In this document: piece after piece, positions 28,883-38,106 of the stretch
Layout of the letters: each line of letters starts with the position of its first letter
How positions within the stretch are numbered: the first letter of the stretch is position 1
Assembly: GCF_038096165.1 (NCBI RefSeq)
Contig: NZ_CP151076.1
Location: 5,825,501 to 5,889,500, forward strand
DNA: 64,000 bases
Direction: 5' to 3'
Origin: Pseudomonas sp. G.S.17
GTDB lineage: Bacteria > Pseudomonadota > Gammaproteobacteria > Pseudomonadales > Pseudomonadaceae
Position numbers and translations under genes: made by a program
Notes under the pieces: generated by a model
Told to the model about the DNA's origin: nothing
Seen by the model: the letters and a program-made list of their open reading frames with translations, nothing else
The model's database searches: none

Positions 28883-31459
28883 TCAAGCATGAACCAACGA
28901 AGGTTCAGGCTCGTGCTGGACGGGCTTGAGAGGCAACAACGGAGCGTGTGGATCCGCTTCGATGGACGCTCTCCAGGCCGCCAGCCATTCTGGATGGCTT
29001 TCGTTCCAGACCTGTTCGTGCAAGCGAGCCAGGGCAACCGGGTCGCTCAACAGCATCAGCCGCTCATGGTTATCGAGCTTGTCGGGACCGGCTTTGAGGG
29101 CGTGACGCACACGTTCGGCACGTACGAACTCGATAGGCTCGACAACGCGGTGACGTGAAGTCGCCAACGCACAGGCCAAGGCATTCTGCTGCGGATCGAC
29201 CACTGCGCGGATGAAACCCTGCTTCAGTGCATGCCAGCGGTTTTCATGGGTGTACAGATCAGTGGAGATCAGCTCTTGCGGCGGCGCGTATTCCTCAGGA
29301 ATCAGGAACAGCTTCTCGTCGCGCGCTTTCAGGCCCAGGTTGGTGCGGCTGGAGATCACCGAAACCGGGATCGACAGCATCAACGAACCGACAATCGGCG
29401 CCAGCCACCACAGGAAGCTTGGGTTCAGCCAGGCCACCAGCAATGCCCAGCACGCACCCAACAGGGTTTGCGGACCGTGACGCTTGACCGCCTCAAGCCA
29501 TGGCGTGGAGTCATCGTCGCGCTGTGGAGAGTTCCAGGTCGCAGCCCAGCCCAGGAAAGCCGCCAGTACGAAGCGGGTATGGAACAACATGCGTACCGGA
29601 GCCAGCAGCACCGAGAAGAGCATTTCCATCAGCATCGAAGCGGTGACCTTGAACTTGCCGCCAAAACCGACTGCGCCCTTGGCCCAGATCAGAATCACAC
29701 TGAGCAGTTTAGGCAGGAACAGCAGGACAATCGTCGTCGAGAACAAGGCAACGGCTTTTTCCGGGTGCCATTGTGGCCACAACGGATACAGCTGACGCGG
29801 TTCGAGGAAGTAGGTCGGCTCCATCAGCGTGTTCACCGCCAGCAAGGCTGTGGACAACACCAGGAAGAAGAACCACAACGGCGCTGACAAGTAGGACATC
29901 ACGCCGGTCAGGAACACCGCCCGGTGAACCGGGTGCATGCCTTTGACCAGGAACAGCCGGAAGTTCATCAGGTTGCCGTGACACCAGCGACGGTCGCGCT
30001 TGAGTTCATCCAGCAGGTTCGGCGGCAACTCTTCGTAACTGCCCGGCAAATCGTAGGCAATCCACACGCCCCAGCCGGCACGGCGCATCAGCGCAGCTTC
30101 GACGAAGTCGTGAGACAGAATCGCACCGGCAAACGCGCCTTTACCGGGCAACGGCGCCAAGGCGCAGTGCTCGATGAACGGCTTCATGCGGATGATCGCG
30201 TTGTGGCCCCAATAGTGGGATTCACCCAGCTGCCAGAAGTGCAGACCGGCGGTGAACAACGGGCCATACACACGGGTAGCAAATTGCTGCATGCGTGCAT
30301 AAAGCGTGTCCATGCCCGAAGCGCGTGGCGCGGTCTGGATGATACCGGCGTCCGGAGTGGCTTCCATCAAGCGCACCAGACTGGTCAGGCATTCGCCGCT
30401 CATTACCGAGTCAGCGTCGAGGACGACCATGTACTTGTAGTCACCGCCCCAGCGACGGCAGAAGTCATCGAGGTTGCCGCTTTTGCGTTTTACGCGACGG
30501 CGACGACGACGATAGAAGATCTTGCCGAAACCTTTGGCTTCGCGACACACCTCAAGCCAGGCTTGCTGCTCGGCCACGGCGATGTCGGAATCATTGGTAT
30601 CGCTGAGCACGAAGAAATCGAAGCGATCCAGGTCACCGGTGGCGGCAACCGATTCGAACGTAGCGCGCAGGCCGGCGAAAACCCGGGGCACATCTTCGTT
30701 GCAGATCGGCATGACCAACGCGGTGCGAGCACCCTTTCCAATCGGCTCATTGCCAGCGCTGGCACCGGAGATGCGGTATTTATCGCGCCCGGTGAGCAAC
30801 TCGAGGAAGCCCATCAGAGCGGTCCAGAAACCCGCCGAAACCCAACAGAACAGAATGCCGAACAGCAACAGAATGCTGGTCTGCAAGGCATACGGCAGCA
30901 CTTGCATCGCCGTTTGCACGAATGTCTGGTGGGTGATTTCGTCCAGCGAAACCAGGGACCAGCCTTGATACGGCATGATGCCTTTCATGTACCAGCTGGC
31001 GACGATGGTTTGACCCAGCATCAGGATCAGCAGGATATACCGACGCGTGGAACCAACCGTGCGCCAGCGTGCCTTGGGCAAGCGATCCGGCACAGGCTCG
31101 ACCGGGTTGGTGCGGCCCGTCAGTCGGCGCCAGCCGCGAACCAGAATATTGGTCCGCCATGGCTCGGGAACGACTTTGGTCCGGCGAATCGGTGGTGTGG
31201 CTTTCAGGCACACCCGCCCGCTTGCATCGACGCCAAGCATCTCGGCTTCTTGCAGCTCGTCGGCGGTGGTCAGCGTCAGGCGACGACCCACCGATGCCTG
31301 GGCGGCATCGGCTGGATCGGCAATCGGCTGTGCCGAAAGACGTTCATGCAACTCCGTGAACGATTTACAGGAAGCCAGTTCGGCCCGCTGCTCGTCGCTC
31401 ATCGGTATATGTGCCAGATATTCGCTGAGCGACTCTGGCACCGGTAGAGAATTACTCAT
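28883..31459 (-). CDS. opgH: Glucans biosynthesis glucosyltransferase H
   Basis: Inner-membrane family-2 glucosyltransferase that builds the beta-1,2-glucan backbone of osmoregulated periplasmic glucans from UDP-glucose. It has 858 residues: a cytoplasmic N-terminus, membrane helices ([17 protein letters not shown] and others), then the catalytic domain with [18 protein letters not shown] and the RDRRWCHGN (Q/RxxRW) motif, followed by five or more helices. The ATG at 31459 overlaps the end of opgG by eight bases, so the two are translationally coupled. The terminator lies 20 bases downstream. Confidence 0.96.
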   Translation of the reverse strand: MSNSLPVPESLSEYLAHIPMSDEQRAELASCKSFTELHERLSAQPIADPADAAQASVGRRLTLTTADELQEAEMLGVDASGRVCLKATPPIRRTKVVPEPWRTNILVRGWRRLTGRTNPVEPVPDRLPKARWRTVGSTRRYILLILMLGQTIVASWYMKGIMPYQGWSLVSLDEITHQTFVQTAMQVLPYALQTSILLLFGILFCWVSAGFWTALMGFLELLTGRDKYRISGASAGNEPIGKGARTALVMPICNEDVPRVFAGLRATFESVAATGDLDRFDFFVLSDTNDSDIAVAEQQAWLEVCREAKGFGKIFYRRRRRRVKRKSGNLDDFCRRWGGDYKYMVVLDADSVMSGECLTSLVRLMEATPDAGIIQTAPRASGMDTLYARMQQFATRVYGPLFTAGLHFWQLGESHYWGHNAIIRMKPFIEHCALAPLPGKGAFAGAILSHDFVEAALMRRAGWGVWIAYDLPGSYEELPPNLLDELKRDRRWCHGNLMNFRLFLVKGMHPVHRAVFLTGVMSYLSAPLWFFFLVLSTALLAVNTLMEPTYFLEPRQLYPLWPQWHPEKAVALFSTTIVLLFLPKLLSVILIWAKGAVGFGGKFKVTASMLMEMLFSVLLAPVRMLFHTRFVLAAFLGWAATWNSPQRDDDSTPWLEAVKRHGPQTLLGACWALLVAWLNPSFLWWLAPIVGSLMLSIPVSVISSRTNLGLKARDEKLFLIPEEYAPPQELISTDLYTHENRWHALKQGFIRAVVDPQQNALACALATSRHRVVEPIEFVRAERVRHALKAGPDKLDNHERLMLLSDPVALARLHEQVWNESHPEWLAAWRASIEADPHAPLLPLKPVQHEPEPSLVHA

Positions 31460-33338
31460 CGGCTGGCAACTGGTAGCTCCAGGTCTCGGTCATGACTTGC
31501 AGCGTCTTGGCCGGTTCCGGATGGGTGGGCGCAGCTTCGGTTACAGGCTGCTGGATCTCTTTGCCGTCTTTGTCTTTGGCAACGTCGGTCTTGGCGACGT
31601 CAGCCTTGGCTGCTTCGGTCTTCGCGGCATCCGCTTTGGCAGCGTCTGCAGGCGTACCGGCGGCGGCCTTGGCCAGGTCAGTCTGTGCTTCTTTAGGCGC
31701 GTCTTTCGCAGCGTCTTTAGCAGGCGCAGCGGCAGGTTTTTTCTCGTCGCCGACATGTGTTTTGTCAGCAACAAGCAGCGCAGGTTCCTTGCCCGGTTCG
31801 GCAGGAATCTCGCGCAGCAGATAAGCGCGCATCTCGATCGGCTTGTTGGTGTCCTTGACCTTCACGCGCAGCGTCAGGCGATAACCCTTGGTAACCGGGT
31901 TATAGCGCAGGTTGTTCTCGACCAGATCAGTGTTGTCATCGGTAATAACCTGGCTGCGAATGGTCTTGTCTTCCGGCAAGCGCGCCAGAACCGGACCGAC
32001 GAAATCGACCTGGAAGGCAACAGAGCCGTCGGTCTGACGAACCAGATTGGACTGTTTCACGTCACCGAGCGAACGCAGGGTCTGCTTGACCCAGCCCAGA
32101 TCCGGCGAATGGATGGATTTTTCATCCATGGTCCAATGCATGCGGTAGTTGAAGTTCATCGGTTCGCCAGGCGCTGGCAGAGTTTCCGGCTTCCAGAACG
32201 CAACGATATTGTCGTTGGTTTCGTCAGCAGTCGGGATCTCGACCAGATCGACGGTGCCTTTGCCCCAATCGCCTTTTGGCTCGATCCACGCGCTTGGACG
32301 CTTGTCGTAGCGGTCATCGAGGTCTTCGTAGCTGCTGAATTCACGGCCACGCTGCAACAGACCGAAGCCACGCGGGTTTTCCACCGAGAAGCTGCTGACC
32401 GACAGGTGTTTAGGGTTGTTCAGCGGACGCCAGATCCATTCGCCATTGGCTGCCTGAATCGACAGACCGCTGGAGTCATGCAGCTCGCGACGATAGTTGA
32501 GCACGCGCGAAGGCTGGTTGGCACCGAACAGGAACATACTGGTCAATGGCGCAACGCCCAGCTTGGTGACCTTGTCACGCAGGAACATGCGCGACTCGAC
32601 GTCCACCAGCGTGTTGGTGCCAGGGCGCAGGGTCAGCTTGTAGGCGCCGGTCGCACGTGGCGAGTCCAGCAGCGCGAAGATCACCAGATGGTTGTCATCA
32701 GCGCCTGGCTTTTCAATCCAGAATTCAGTGAAACGCGGGAATTCTTCGCCCGATGGCAAGGCGGTATCGATTGCCATGCCACGCGCCGACAGGCCGTAGA
32801 CCTGATCCTTGCCGATGACGCGGAAATAACTCGCGCCCAGCATGGTCATGATCTCGTCACGCTTGTCGTCTTTGTTGATCGGGTAAAGCACGCGGAAACC
32901 GGCATAGCCGAGTTTTTCGGTGGCTTTCGGGTCGACTTTCACGTCGCCGAAATCAAAACGACTGCTGTCGTACTTGATTTCTTCAACGGTGGTAGCCGTG
33001 ACTTCGTTGATTTTGACCGGGGTGTCGAAATGCATGCCCTGATGGTAGAAAGACAATTTGAACGGTGTCTTGTCTGCCGCCCACTCCGCCTTGTCTTCAC
33101 GGAAACGAATTTTCTGATAGTCCGCGAACTTCATGTCGCGGAACTCTGCCGGCAGATTGCTCTTTGGAGCTTCGAACTTCTTCCCGGACATTTCCTTTGC
33201 CTTGGCGGCTACGTCATCCAGATCGAACGCCCACAGGGAAGTGGAGCCGAACAGACAGATCAGGGCCGAGCTTGCCAACAGCGCGCTACGCAACCGTTTG
33301 CCAGGTGTCTTTGCTGCATTACAGGGACTAACAATCAC
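31452..33338 (-). CDS. opgG: Glucans biosynthesis protein G (periplasmic)
   Basis: Periplasmic protein needed to polymerise or branch osmoregulated glucans with OpgH. It has 628 residues: a signal peptide ([19 protein letters not shown], cut near [10 protein letters not shown]), then the OpgG/MdoG beta-sandwich fold ([37 protein letters not shown]). Unusual is a roughly 85-residue Ala/Lys/Asp-rich tract ([19 protein letters not shown] and similar) placed just before the final conserved strand [13 protein letters not shown] chose GTG at 33338 (MIVSPC) because GAGGG lies six bases upstream; a TTG two codons earlier is the alternative. It is first gene of the opgGH operon. Confidence 0.94.
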   Translation of the reverse strand: MIVSPCNAAKTPGKRLRSALLASSALICLFGSTSLWAFDLDDVAAKAKEMSGKKFEAPKSNLPAEFRDMKFADYQKIRFREDKAEWAADKTPFKLSFYHQGMHFDTPVKINEVTATTVEEIKYDSSRFDFGDVKVDPKATEKLGYAGFRVLYPINKDDKRDEIMTMLGASYFRVIGKDQVYGLSARGMAIDTALPSGEEFPRFTEFWIEKPGADDNHLVIFALLDSPRATGAYKLTLRPGTNTLVDVESRMFLRDKVTKLGVAPLTSMFLFGANQPSRVLNYRRELHDSSGLSIQAANGEWIWRPLNNPKHLSVSSFSVENPRGFGLLQRGREFSSYEDLDDRYDKRPSAWIEPKGDWGKGTVDLVEIPTADETNDNIVAFWKPETLPAPGEPMNFNYRMHWTMDEKSIHSPDLGWVKQTLRSLGDVKQSNLVRQTDGSVAFQVDFVGPVLARLPEDKTIRSQVITDDNTDLVENNLRYNPVTKGYRLTLRVKVKDTNKPIEMRAYLLREIPAEPGKEPALLVADKTHVGDEKKPAAAPAKDAAKDAPKEAQTDLAKAAAGTPADAAKADAAKTEAAKADVAKTDVAKDKDGKEIQQPVTEAAPTHPEPAKTLQVMTETWSYQLPADE

Positions 33339-33603
33339 GAGCAACCCTCGCCGAAAACAGATGAAAAAACCAACGGCCAGCTATCAAGTGCCGGGTTGGC
33401 GAGCATTGTTCCGACTCCGAAAGGGCGTAATGATTCCCCAAACGGTGTCGAACCAGCCTACTGACCTTGCCGAACGGACCTACAAATGCCGATACCCGTA
33501 GCGCGCGATTATCTAGTAGCGCGCGTTACAACGCATCATGTGCAGCAAAGTATTTATTGCTTTATCGCCTAATAAATTCGGGCCGCACAGGCCAAAACGC
33601 TAT

Positions 33604-34041
33604 TTATGTCTCAAGCAAAAATGTCACTGGGCCATCATTGACCAAATGCACCTGCATATCTGCACCAAATTGGCCCGCTGCAACCTGCGCATGCGAGGTT
33701 TTTGCCTGCTTCAGTAAATAGTCGAACAATTCGGCGCCCAGTGCCGGCGGCGCGGCCCTGGAGAAGCTTGGGCGCATGCCACTTTTGGTGTCAGCAACCA
33801 GAGTGAACTGCGAAACCAGCAGCAATCCACCTGCTACATCACGCACCGAGAGGTTCATTTTGCCCTCGGCATCGCTGAACACCCGGTAGTTGAGCAGCTT
33901 GTGCAACAGCTTATCGGCACTGGCCTGCGTGTCTTGAGGTTCGACCCCGACCAGCACCAGCAGCCCTTGATCGATGGACCCGACAATCTGCCCATCCACC
34001 TCGACACGGGCACCGCGCACGCGTTGTAACAAGCCTTTCAT
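33604..34041 (-). CDS. dtd: D-aminoacyl-tRNA deacylase
   Basis: Removes D-amino acids (and glycine from mischarged tRNA-Ala) from tRNA in the cytoplasm. Its 145 residues carry both family signatures: the SQFTL active-site motif ([13 protein letters not shown]) and the NDGPVT motif near the C-terminus ([13 protein letters not shown]). It lies downstream of pip on the same strand, separated by a REPIN. The 265-base spacer between it and opgG shows no gene and should hold the opgG promoter. Confidence 0.96.
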   Translation of the reverse strand: MKGLLQRVRGARVEVDGQIVGSIDQGLLVLVGVEPQDTQASADKLLHKLLNYRVFSDAEGKMNLSVRDVAGGLLLVSQFTLVADTKSGMRPSFSRAAPPALGAELFDYLLKQAKTSHAQVAAGQFGADMQVHLVNDGPVTFLLET

Positions 34042-34060
34042 TACGGTTTCCTTGATTGTC

Positions 34061-34150
34061 GTGGGAGCGAGCTTGCTCGCGAAGAGGCCGGTACAGCCGA
34101 ACCCTCTCGCAAGGCAGGGATTTCGCCTTCGCGAGCAAGCTCGCTCCCAC
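34061..34150. repeat. REPIN, type A
   Basis: GTGGGAGCGAGCTTGCTCGC and its exact complement, in the pip-dtd spacer. Confidence 0.92.
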
Positions 34151-34179
34151 CGAGTTCGCTCCTACGGATAGATTTCGGA

Positions 34180-35151
34180 TTACGCCTCTTCAGGCGGCAG
34201 ATCCAGCAAGCGGCGGGCGACTTGCGCGGCGGCGCGCACCAGAGCGTCGGTAATACCCGGTTCAGAAGCGGCGTGGCCGGCATCGCGGATCACTTGCAGC
34301 TCGCTGTTGGGCCACGCCTGATGCAATTCCCAGGCGTTGTCCAACGGGCAGATCACGTCATAGCGGCCATGCACGATGATGCCCGGCAGATGCGCGATCT
34401 TGGGCATGTCGCGAATCAGCTGGTTTTCTTCAAGGAACGACTGGTTGGTGAAGTAGTGGCATTCGATGCGCGCAATGGACAGCGCCCGTTGCGGTTCCGA
34501 GAAGCGATCAACCACTTGCGGATTGGGGCGCAAGGTCGCGGCGCGGCCTTCCCAGGTCGACCAGGCCTTGGCCGCGTGCATCTGGGCGATCTGGTCGGAG
34601 CCGGTCAGGCGTTTATGGAAGGCGGCCAATAAGTTACCGCGCTCATCCAGCGGGATCGGCGCCACGTAGTCCTGCCAGTAATCCGGGAACATGCGGCTCG
34701 CGCCACATTGGTAGAACCAGTCGATCTCTTGCTTGCGGGCCAGGAAAATGCCGCGCAGGATCATCGCATGGACACGTTCTGGATGGGTCTGGGCATACGC
34801 CAGCGCCAGCGTCGAACCCCAGGAACCGCCGAACAGCACCCATTTGTCGATACCCAGATGCTCGCGAATCCGCTCCAGATCTTCGACCAGATGCCAGGTC
34901 GTATTGTTTTCCAGACTGGCGTGGGGCGTCGAACGGCCGCAACCGCGCTGATCGAAAGTGATGATGCGATACATGTTAGGGTCAAAATAACGGCGGCTCT
35001 GCGCATCGCAACCTGCACCGGGGCCACCATGAATAAAGACCACCGGCAGACCTTCCGGCGACCCGCTTTCGTCGACATACAACACATGCGGCTGCTCCAC
35101 GGCCAGATCGTGCCGGGCGTAGGGTTTGATCTGCGGGTACAAGGTCTGCAT
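34180..35151 (-). CDS. pip: Proline iminopeptidase
   Basis: Cytoplasmic alpha/beta-hydrolase peptidase (family S33) that removes N-terminal proline. Its 323 residues include the oxyanion segment FIHGGPGAGCD, the FDQRGCGRSTPH strand, the nucleophile elbow GGSWGS, the acid in HGRYDVICP and the catalytic His in DAGHAASEP. The start MQTLYPQIKPYARHDL is typical. It is divergent from glgP and is followed on its own strand by dtd. Confidence 0.95.
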   Translation of the reverse strand: MQTLYPQIKPYARHDLAVEQPHVLYVDESGSPEGLPVVFIHGGPGAGCDAQSRRYFDPNMYRIITFDQRGCGRSTPHASLENNTTWHLVEDLERIREHLGIDKWVLFGGSWGSTLALAYAQTHPERVHAMILRGIFLARKQEIDWFYQCGASRMFPDYWQDYVAPIPLDERGNLLAAFHKRLTGSDQIAQMHAAKAWSTWEGRAATLRPNPQVVDRFSEPQRALSIARIECHYFTNQSFLEENQLIRDMPKIAHLPGIIVHGRYDVICPLDNAWELHQAWPNSELQVIRDAGHAASEPGITDALVRAAAQVARRLLDLPPEEA

Positions 35152-35228
35152 AGGTGCTCCGTAATTGCGATTCGGGGGCTTCTATCTATCTGCCGTTGGG
35201 CATCATAAACCCGAAACGAGGAATGTTC

Positions 35229-35437
35229 ATGCTGTCAAACGACGGCCGCCTTGCGACTGGAACGATCAATGCAAGCGTTTTGCCAATTACGTGGGTTCGC
35301 GAACCAGACCGTCAAGCTTGTGTCGAAGCAGGGGATGTCCGCCCGGTTATTTCAGATATTTCGGGAAATAATCGGAGACACGCCCTACAGTCAAAAGAAC
35401 CCATCCTTCATTCGTCTGACTACTTGAGGTCGCATTG
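35229..35437 (+). other. Upstream region of glgP with unresolved short open frames
   Basis: The 286-base pip-glgP spacer has no gene I can name. One frame runs from the ATG at 35229 (GAGG seven bases upstream) to a TGA that overlaps the glgP ATG by one base, an arrangement seen in coupled leader peptides; its 69-residue product looks like nothing I know. Another frame (35269-35427) reads GMSARLFQIFREIIGDTPY, faintly like an AraC-type helix-turn-helix remnant. Both are weak and cannot both be coding. Confidence 0.2.
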
Positions 35438-37888
35438 ATGTCTCAGGAACCACTCGTTCGTGACGCTGAGGTGGCTGCTTTCCGCGCCGCTGTACTTGCC
35501 AAACTCACCTATGCGGTGGGCAAGGATCCCGACCATGCCTTTGAGCATGACTGGTTCGAAGCCGTGGCACTGGCCGCTCGCGACCACATGGTTGAACACT
35601 GGATGGACCACACTCGGCAGATTTACCGCAAGGTACAGAAACGCGTCTATTACCTGTCTCTGGAATTTCTCATCGGGCGTCTGCTGTACGACAGCCTGAG
35701 TAACCTCGGTTTGCTGGAAATCGCTCGCGAGGCCATGACCGAACTGGGCGTGGACATCGAGCGCATTCGTCTGCTCGAACCGGACGCAGCGCTGGGCAAC
35801 GGCGGCCTGGGTCGTCTGGCCGCGTGCTTCATGGAAAGCATGTCGACGCTGGGCATTGCCGGGCACGGCTACGGCATTCGCTATGAACACGGCCTGTTCC
35901 GGCAGGCGATCGTCGACGGCTGGCAGCAGGAACAAACGGAAAACTGGCTCGACTTCGGTAACCCCTGGGAATTCGAACGCCCTGAAGTGGTTTACCCCAT
36001 CGGCTTCAGCGGCAGTGTCGAAACCGTACTCAATGACGCGGGCGAACCGCATCAGGTCTGGCGTCCTTCGGAAACCGTGCGGGCCATCGCCTACGACACG
36101 CCCGTGGTCGGCTGGCGCGGCAAGAGTGTGAATACCCTGCGCTTGTGGCGCGCCCGAGCGGTGGGGGACTTGCACCTTGAGCGTTTCAACGCCGGCGACC
36201 ACTTTGGTGCGGTCGCCGAGGTCGTACGTGCGGAGAGTATTTCCCGCGTGCTGTACCCCAACGACGCCACCGAAGCCGGTCAGGAATTGCGTCTGCGCCA
36301 AGAGTACTTTTTCGTCTCCGCGTCCCTGCAGGACTTGCTGCGTCGCCACCTGAACATGCACGCCACGCTGCTGGATCTGGCCGATCATGCGGCGATCCAG
36401 ATGAACGACACACACCCGTCAATCGCCGTGGCCGAGCTGATGCGTCAGTTGATCGACAATCACGGCATTGCGTGGGACACCGCCTGGAAAATCACCGTCG
36501 GCACCCTGGCCTACACCAACCACACCTTGCTGCCCGAGGCGCTGGAAACCTGGTCGGTGGGCCTGATGGAGCGGATGTTGCCGCGCCACATGCAGATCAT
36601 CTACATGATCAACGCGCAACACATCGATACCCTGCGTGCCAAGGGCATTCATGATTTCGACGTACTGCGCGCCGTATCGCTGATCGAAGAAGACAACGGC
36701 CGCCGCGTGCGAATGGGCAACCTCGCGTTCCTCGGTTCCCACAGCGTCAACGGCGTGTCTGCGCTGCACACGCAACTGATGCGCAAGACCGTGTTCGCCG
36801 AGCTGCACAAGCTGTATCCGGAACGCATCAACAACAAAACCAACGGCATTACCTTCCGTCGTTGGTTGTTCCAGGCCAACCCGAAGCTGACCGAAATGCT
36901 CAAGGACGCCCTTGGCGACGAGGTTCTCGACAATGCCGAGACGCGTCTGATCGAGCTGGAACCCTTTGCTGACAAGAGCTCGTTCCGCAAGCAATTTGCC
37001 GATCAGCGCCTGCACAGCAAACGCGCCCTGGCGGCGATCATCCATGAACGCATGGGGATCGTGGTCAACCCGGCGGCGATGTTCGACGTGCAGGTCAAGC
37101 GGATTCATGAATACAAACGCCAACTGTTGAACCTGCTCCACACCGTTGCGCTGTATCAGGCCATTCGCGCTGAGCCAGGCACCGATTGGGTGCCGCGGGT
37201 GAAGATCTTCGCCGGCAAGGCAGCGGCCAGTTATCACTCGGCCAAGCTGATCATCAAGCTGACCAACGACATCGCGCGGACCGTGAACAACGATCCAACC
37301 GTACGCGGCTTGCTCAAAGTGGTGTTCATGCCCAACTACAACGTCAGCCTGGCGGAAAGCATCATTCCGGCGGCCGACCTTTCCGAGCAGATTTCCACGG
37401 CGGGCCTGGAAGCATCGGGCACCAGCAACATGAAGTTCGGCCTCAACGGCGCGCTGACCATCGGCACGCTGGACGGTGCCAACGTGGAAATGAGCGAGCT
37501 GATCGGTCAGGAACACATGTTCATCTTTGGCATGACTGCTCAGGAAGTCGAAGCGCACAAGCAGACCGGCGATTTCAGCGCCTATGCCGCAGCGGCGGCT
37601 TCCGGTCGGCTCAATGACGTGCTGCAAGCGATTCGTGGCGGGGTGTTCTCGCCGGATGATCCGAACCGCTATGTCGGCCTGATCGACCAGTTGATGGCCT
37701 ACGACCGCTTCCTGGTCTGTGCCGACTTTGACTCGTATTGGGCTGCCCAGACCAAGGTCGAAGCGCACTGGCACGATTCCAAGGAATGGTGGCGCTCGGC
37801 CGTACTCAACACGGCGCGCATGGGCTGGTTTTCCTCCGACCGGACCATCCGTGAATACGCGGGTGATATCTGGAAGGCGCTGGACTAA
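35438..37888 (+). CDS. glgP: Glycogen/maltodextrin phosphorylase
   Basis: PLP-dependent phosphorolysis of alpha-1,4-glucans to glucose-1-phosphate, cytoplasmic. Its 816 residues are the bacterial family size. Features are RVYYLSLEFLIGRLL near residue 70, ALGNGGLGRLAACFMES, the central VKRIHEYKRQLLN, and the cofactor site EASGTSNMKFGLNG with the PLP lysine at Lys666. I chose the ATG at 35438 (GAGG nine bases upstream). It stands alone here, without other glycogen genes, flanked by pip (divergent) and a REP pair. Confidence 0.97.
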   Translation: MSQEPLVRDAEVAAFRAAVLAKLTYAVGKDPDHAFEHDWFEAVALAARDHMVEHWMDHTRQIYRKVQKRVYYLSLEFLIGRLLYDSLSNLGLLEIAREAMTELGVDIERIRLLEPDAALGNGGLGRLAACFMESMSTLGIAGHGYGIRYEHGLFRQAIVDGWQQEQTENWLDFGNPWEFERPEVVYPIGFSGSVETVLNDAGEPHQVWRPSETVRAIAYDTPVVGWRGKSVNTLRLWRARAVGDLHLERFNAGDHFGAVAEVVRAESISRVLYPNDATEAGQELRLRQEYFFVSASLQDLLRRHLNMHATLLDLADHAAIQMNDTHPSIAVAELMRQLIDNHGIAWDTAWKITVGTLAYTNHTLLPEALETWSVGLMERMLPRHMQIIYMINAQHIDTLRAKGIHDFDVLRAVSLIEEDNGRRVRMGNLAFLGSHSVNGVSALHTQLMRKTVFAELHKLYPERINNKTNGITFRRWLFQANPKLTEMLKDALGDEVLDNAETRLIELEPFADKSSFRKQFADQRLHSKRALAAIIHERMGIVVNPAAMFDVQVKRIHEYKRQLLNLLHTVALYQAIRAEPGTDWVPRVKIFAGKAAASYHSAKLIIKLTNDIARTVNNDPTVRGLLKVVFMPNYNVSLAESIIPAADLSEQISTAGLEASGTSNMKFGLNGALTIGTLDGANVEMSELIGQEHMFIFGMTAQEVEAHKQTGDFSAYAAAAASGRLNDVLQAIRGGVFSPDDPNRYVGLIDQLMAYDRFLVCADFDSYWAAQTKVEAHWHDSKEWWRSAVLNTARMGWFSSDRTIREYAGDIWKALD

Positions 37889-37903
37889 GGGCCCAACCCC
37901 GAA

Positions 37904-37966
37904 CCGTAGGAGCGACTTTAGTCGCGAGGGCGCCAAATGCCCTCCCGGCTAAAGCCGGTCCTACGG
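37904..37966. repeat. Short hybrid REP pair, type B
   Basis: Left CCGTAGGAGCGACTTTAGTC, right the complement of the GTAGGACCGGCTTTAGCCGG form. It is the same combination as the pair at 28757. Confidence 0.85.
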
Positions 37967-38106
37967 CAAGCCTTGCTCCAACAAATAAAAGTGACCTTTC
38001 CTGGAGGTCTTAGCCAACCCCATCACGCCATTCCCCGGCGCGCCTCGCTATACTGCGCCGCTGCGTTCGTCCCTGAACGACTACTGACTGAAAAGGATGT
38101 CCTGGC

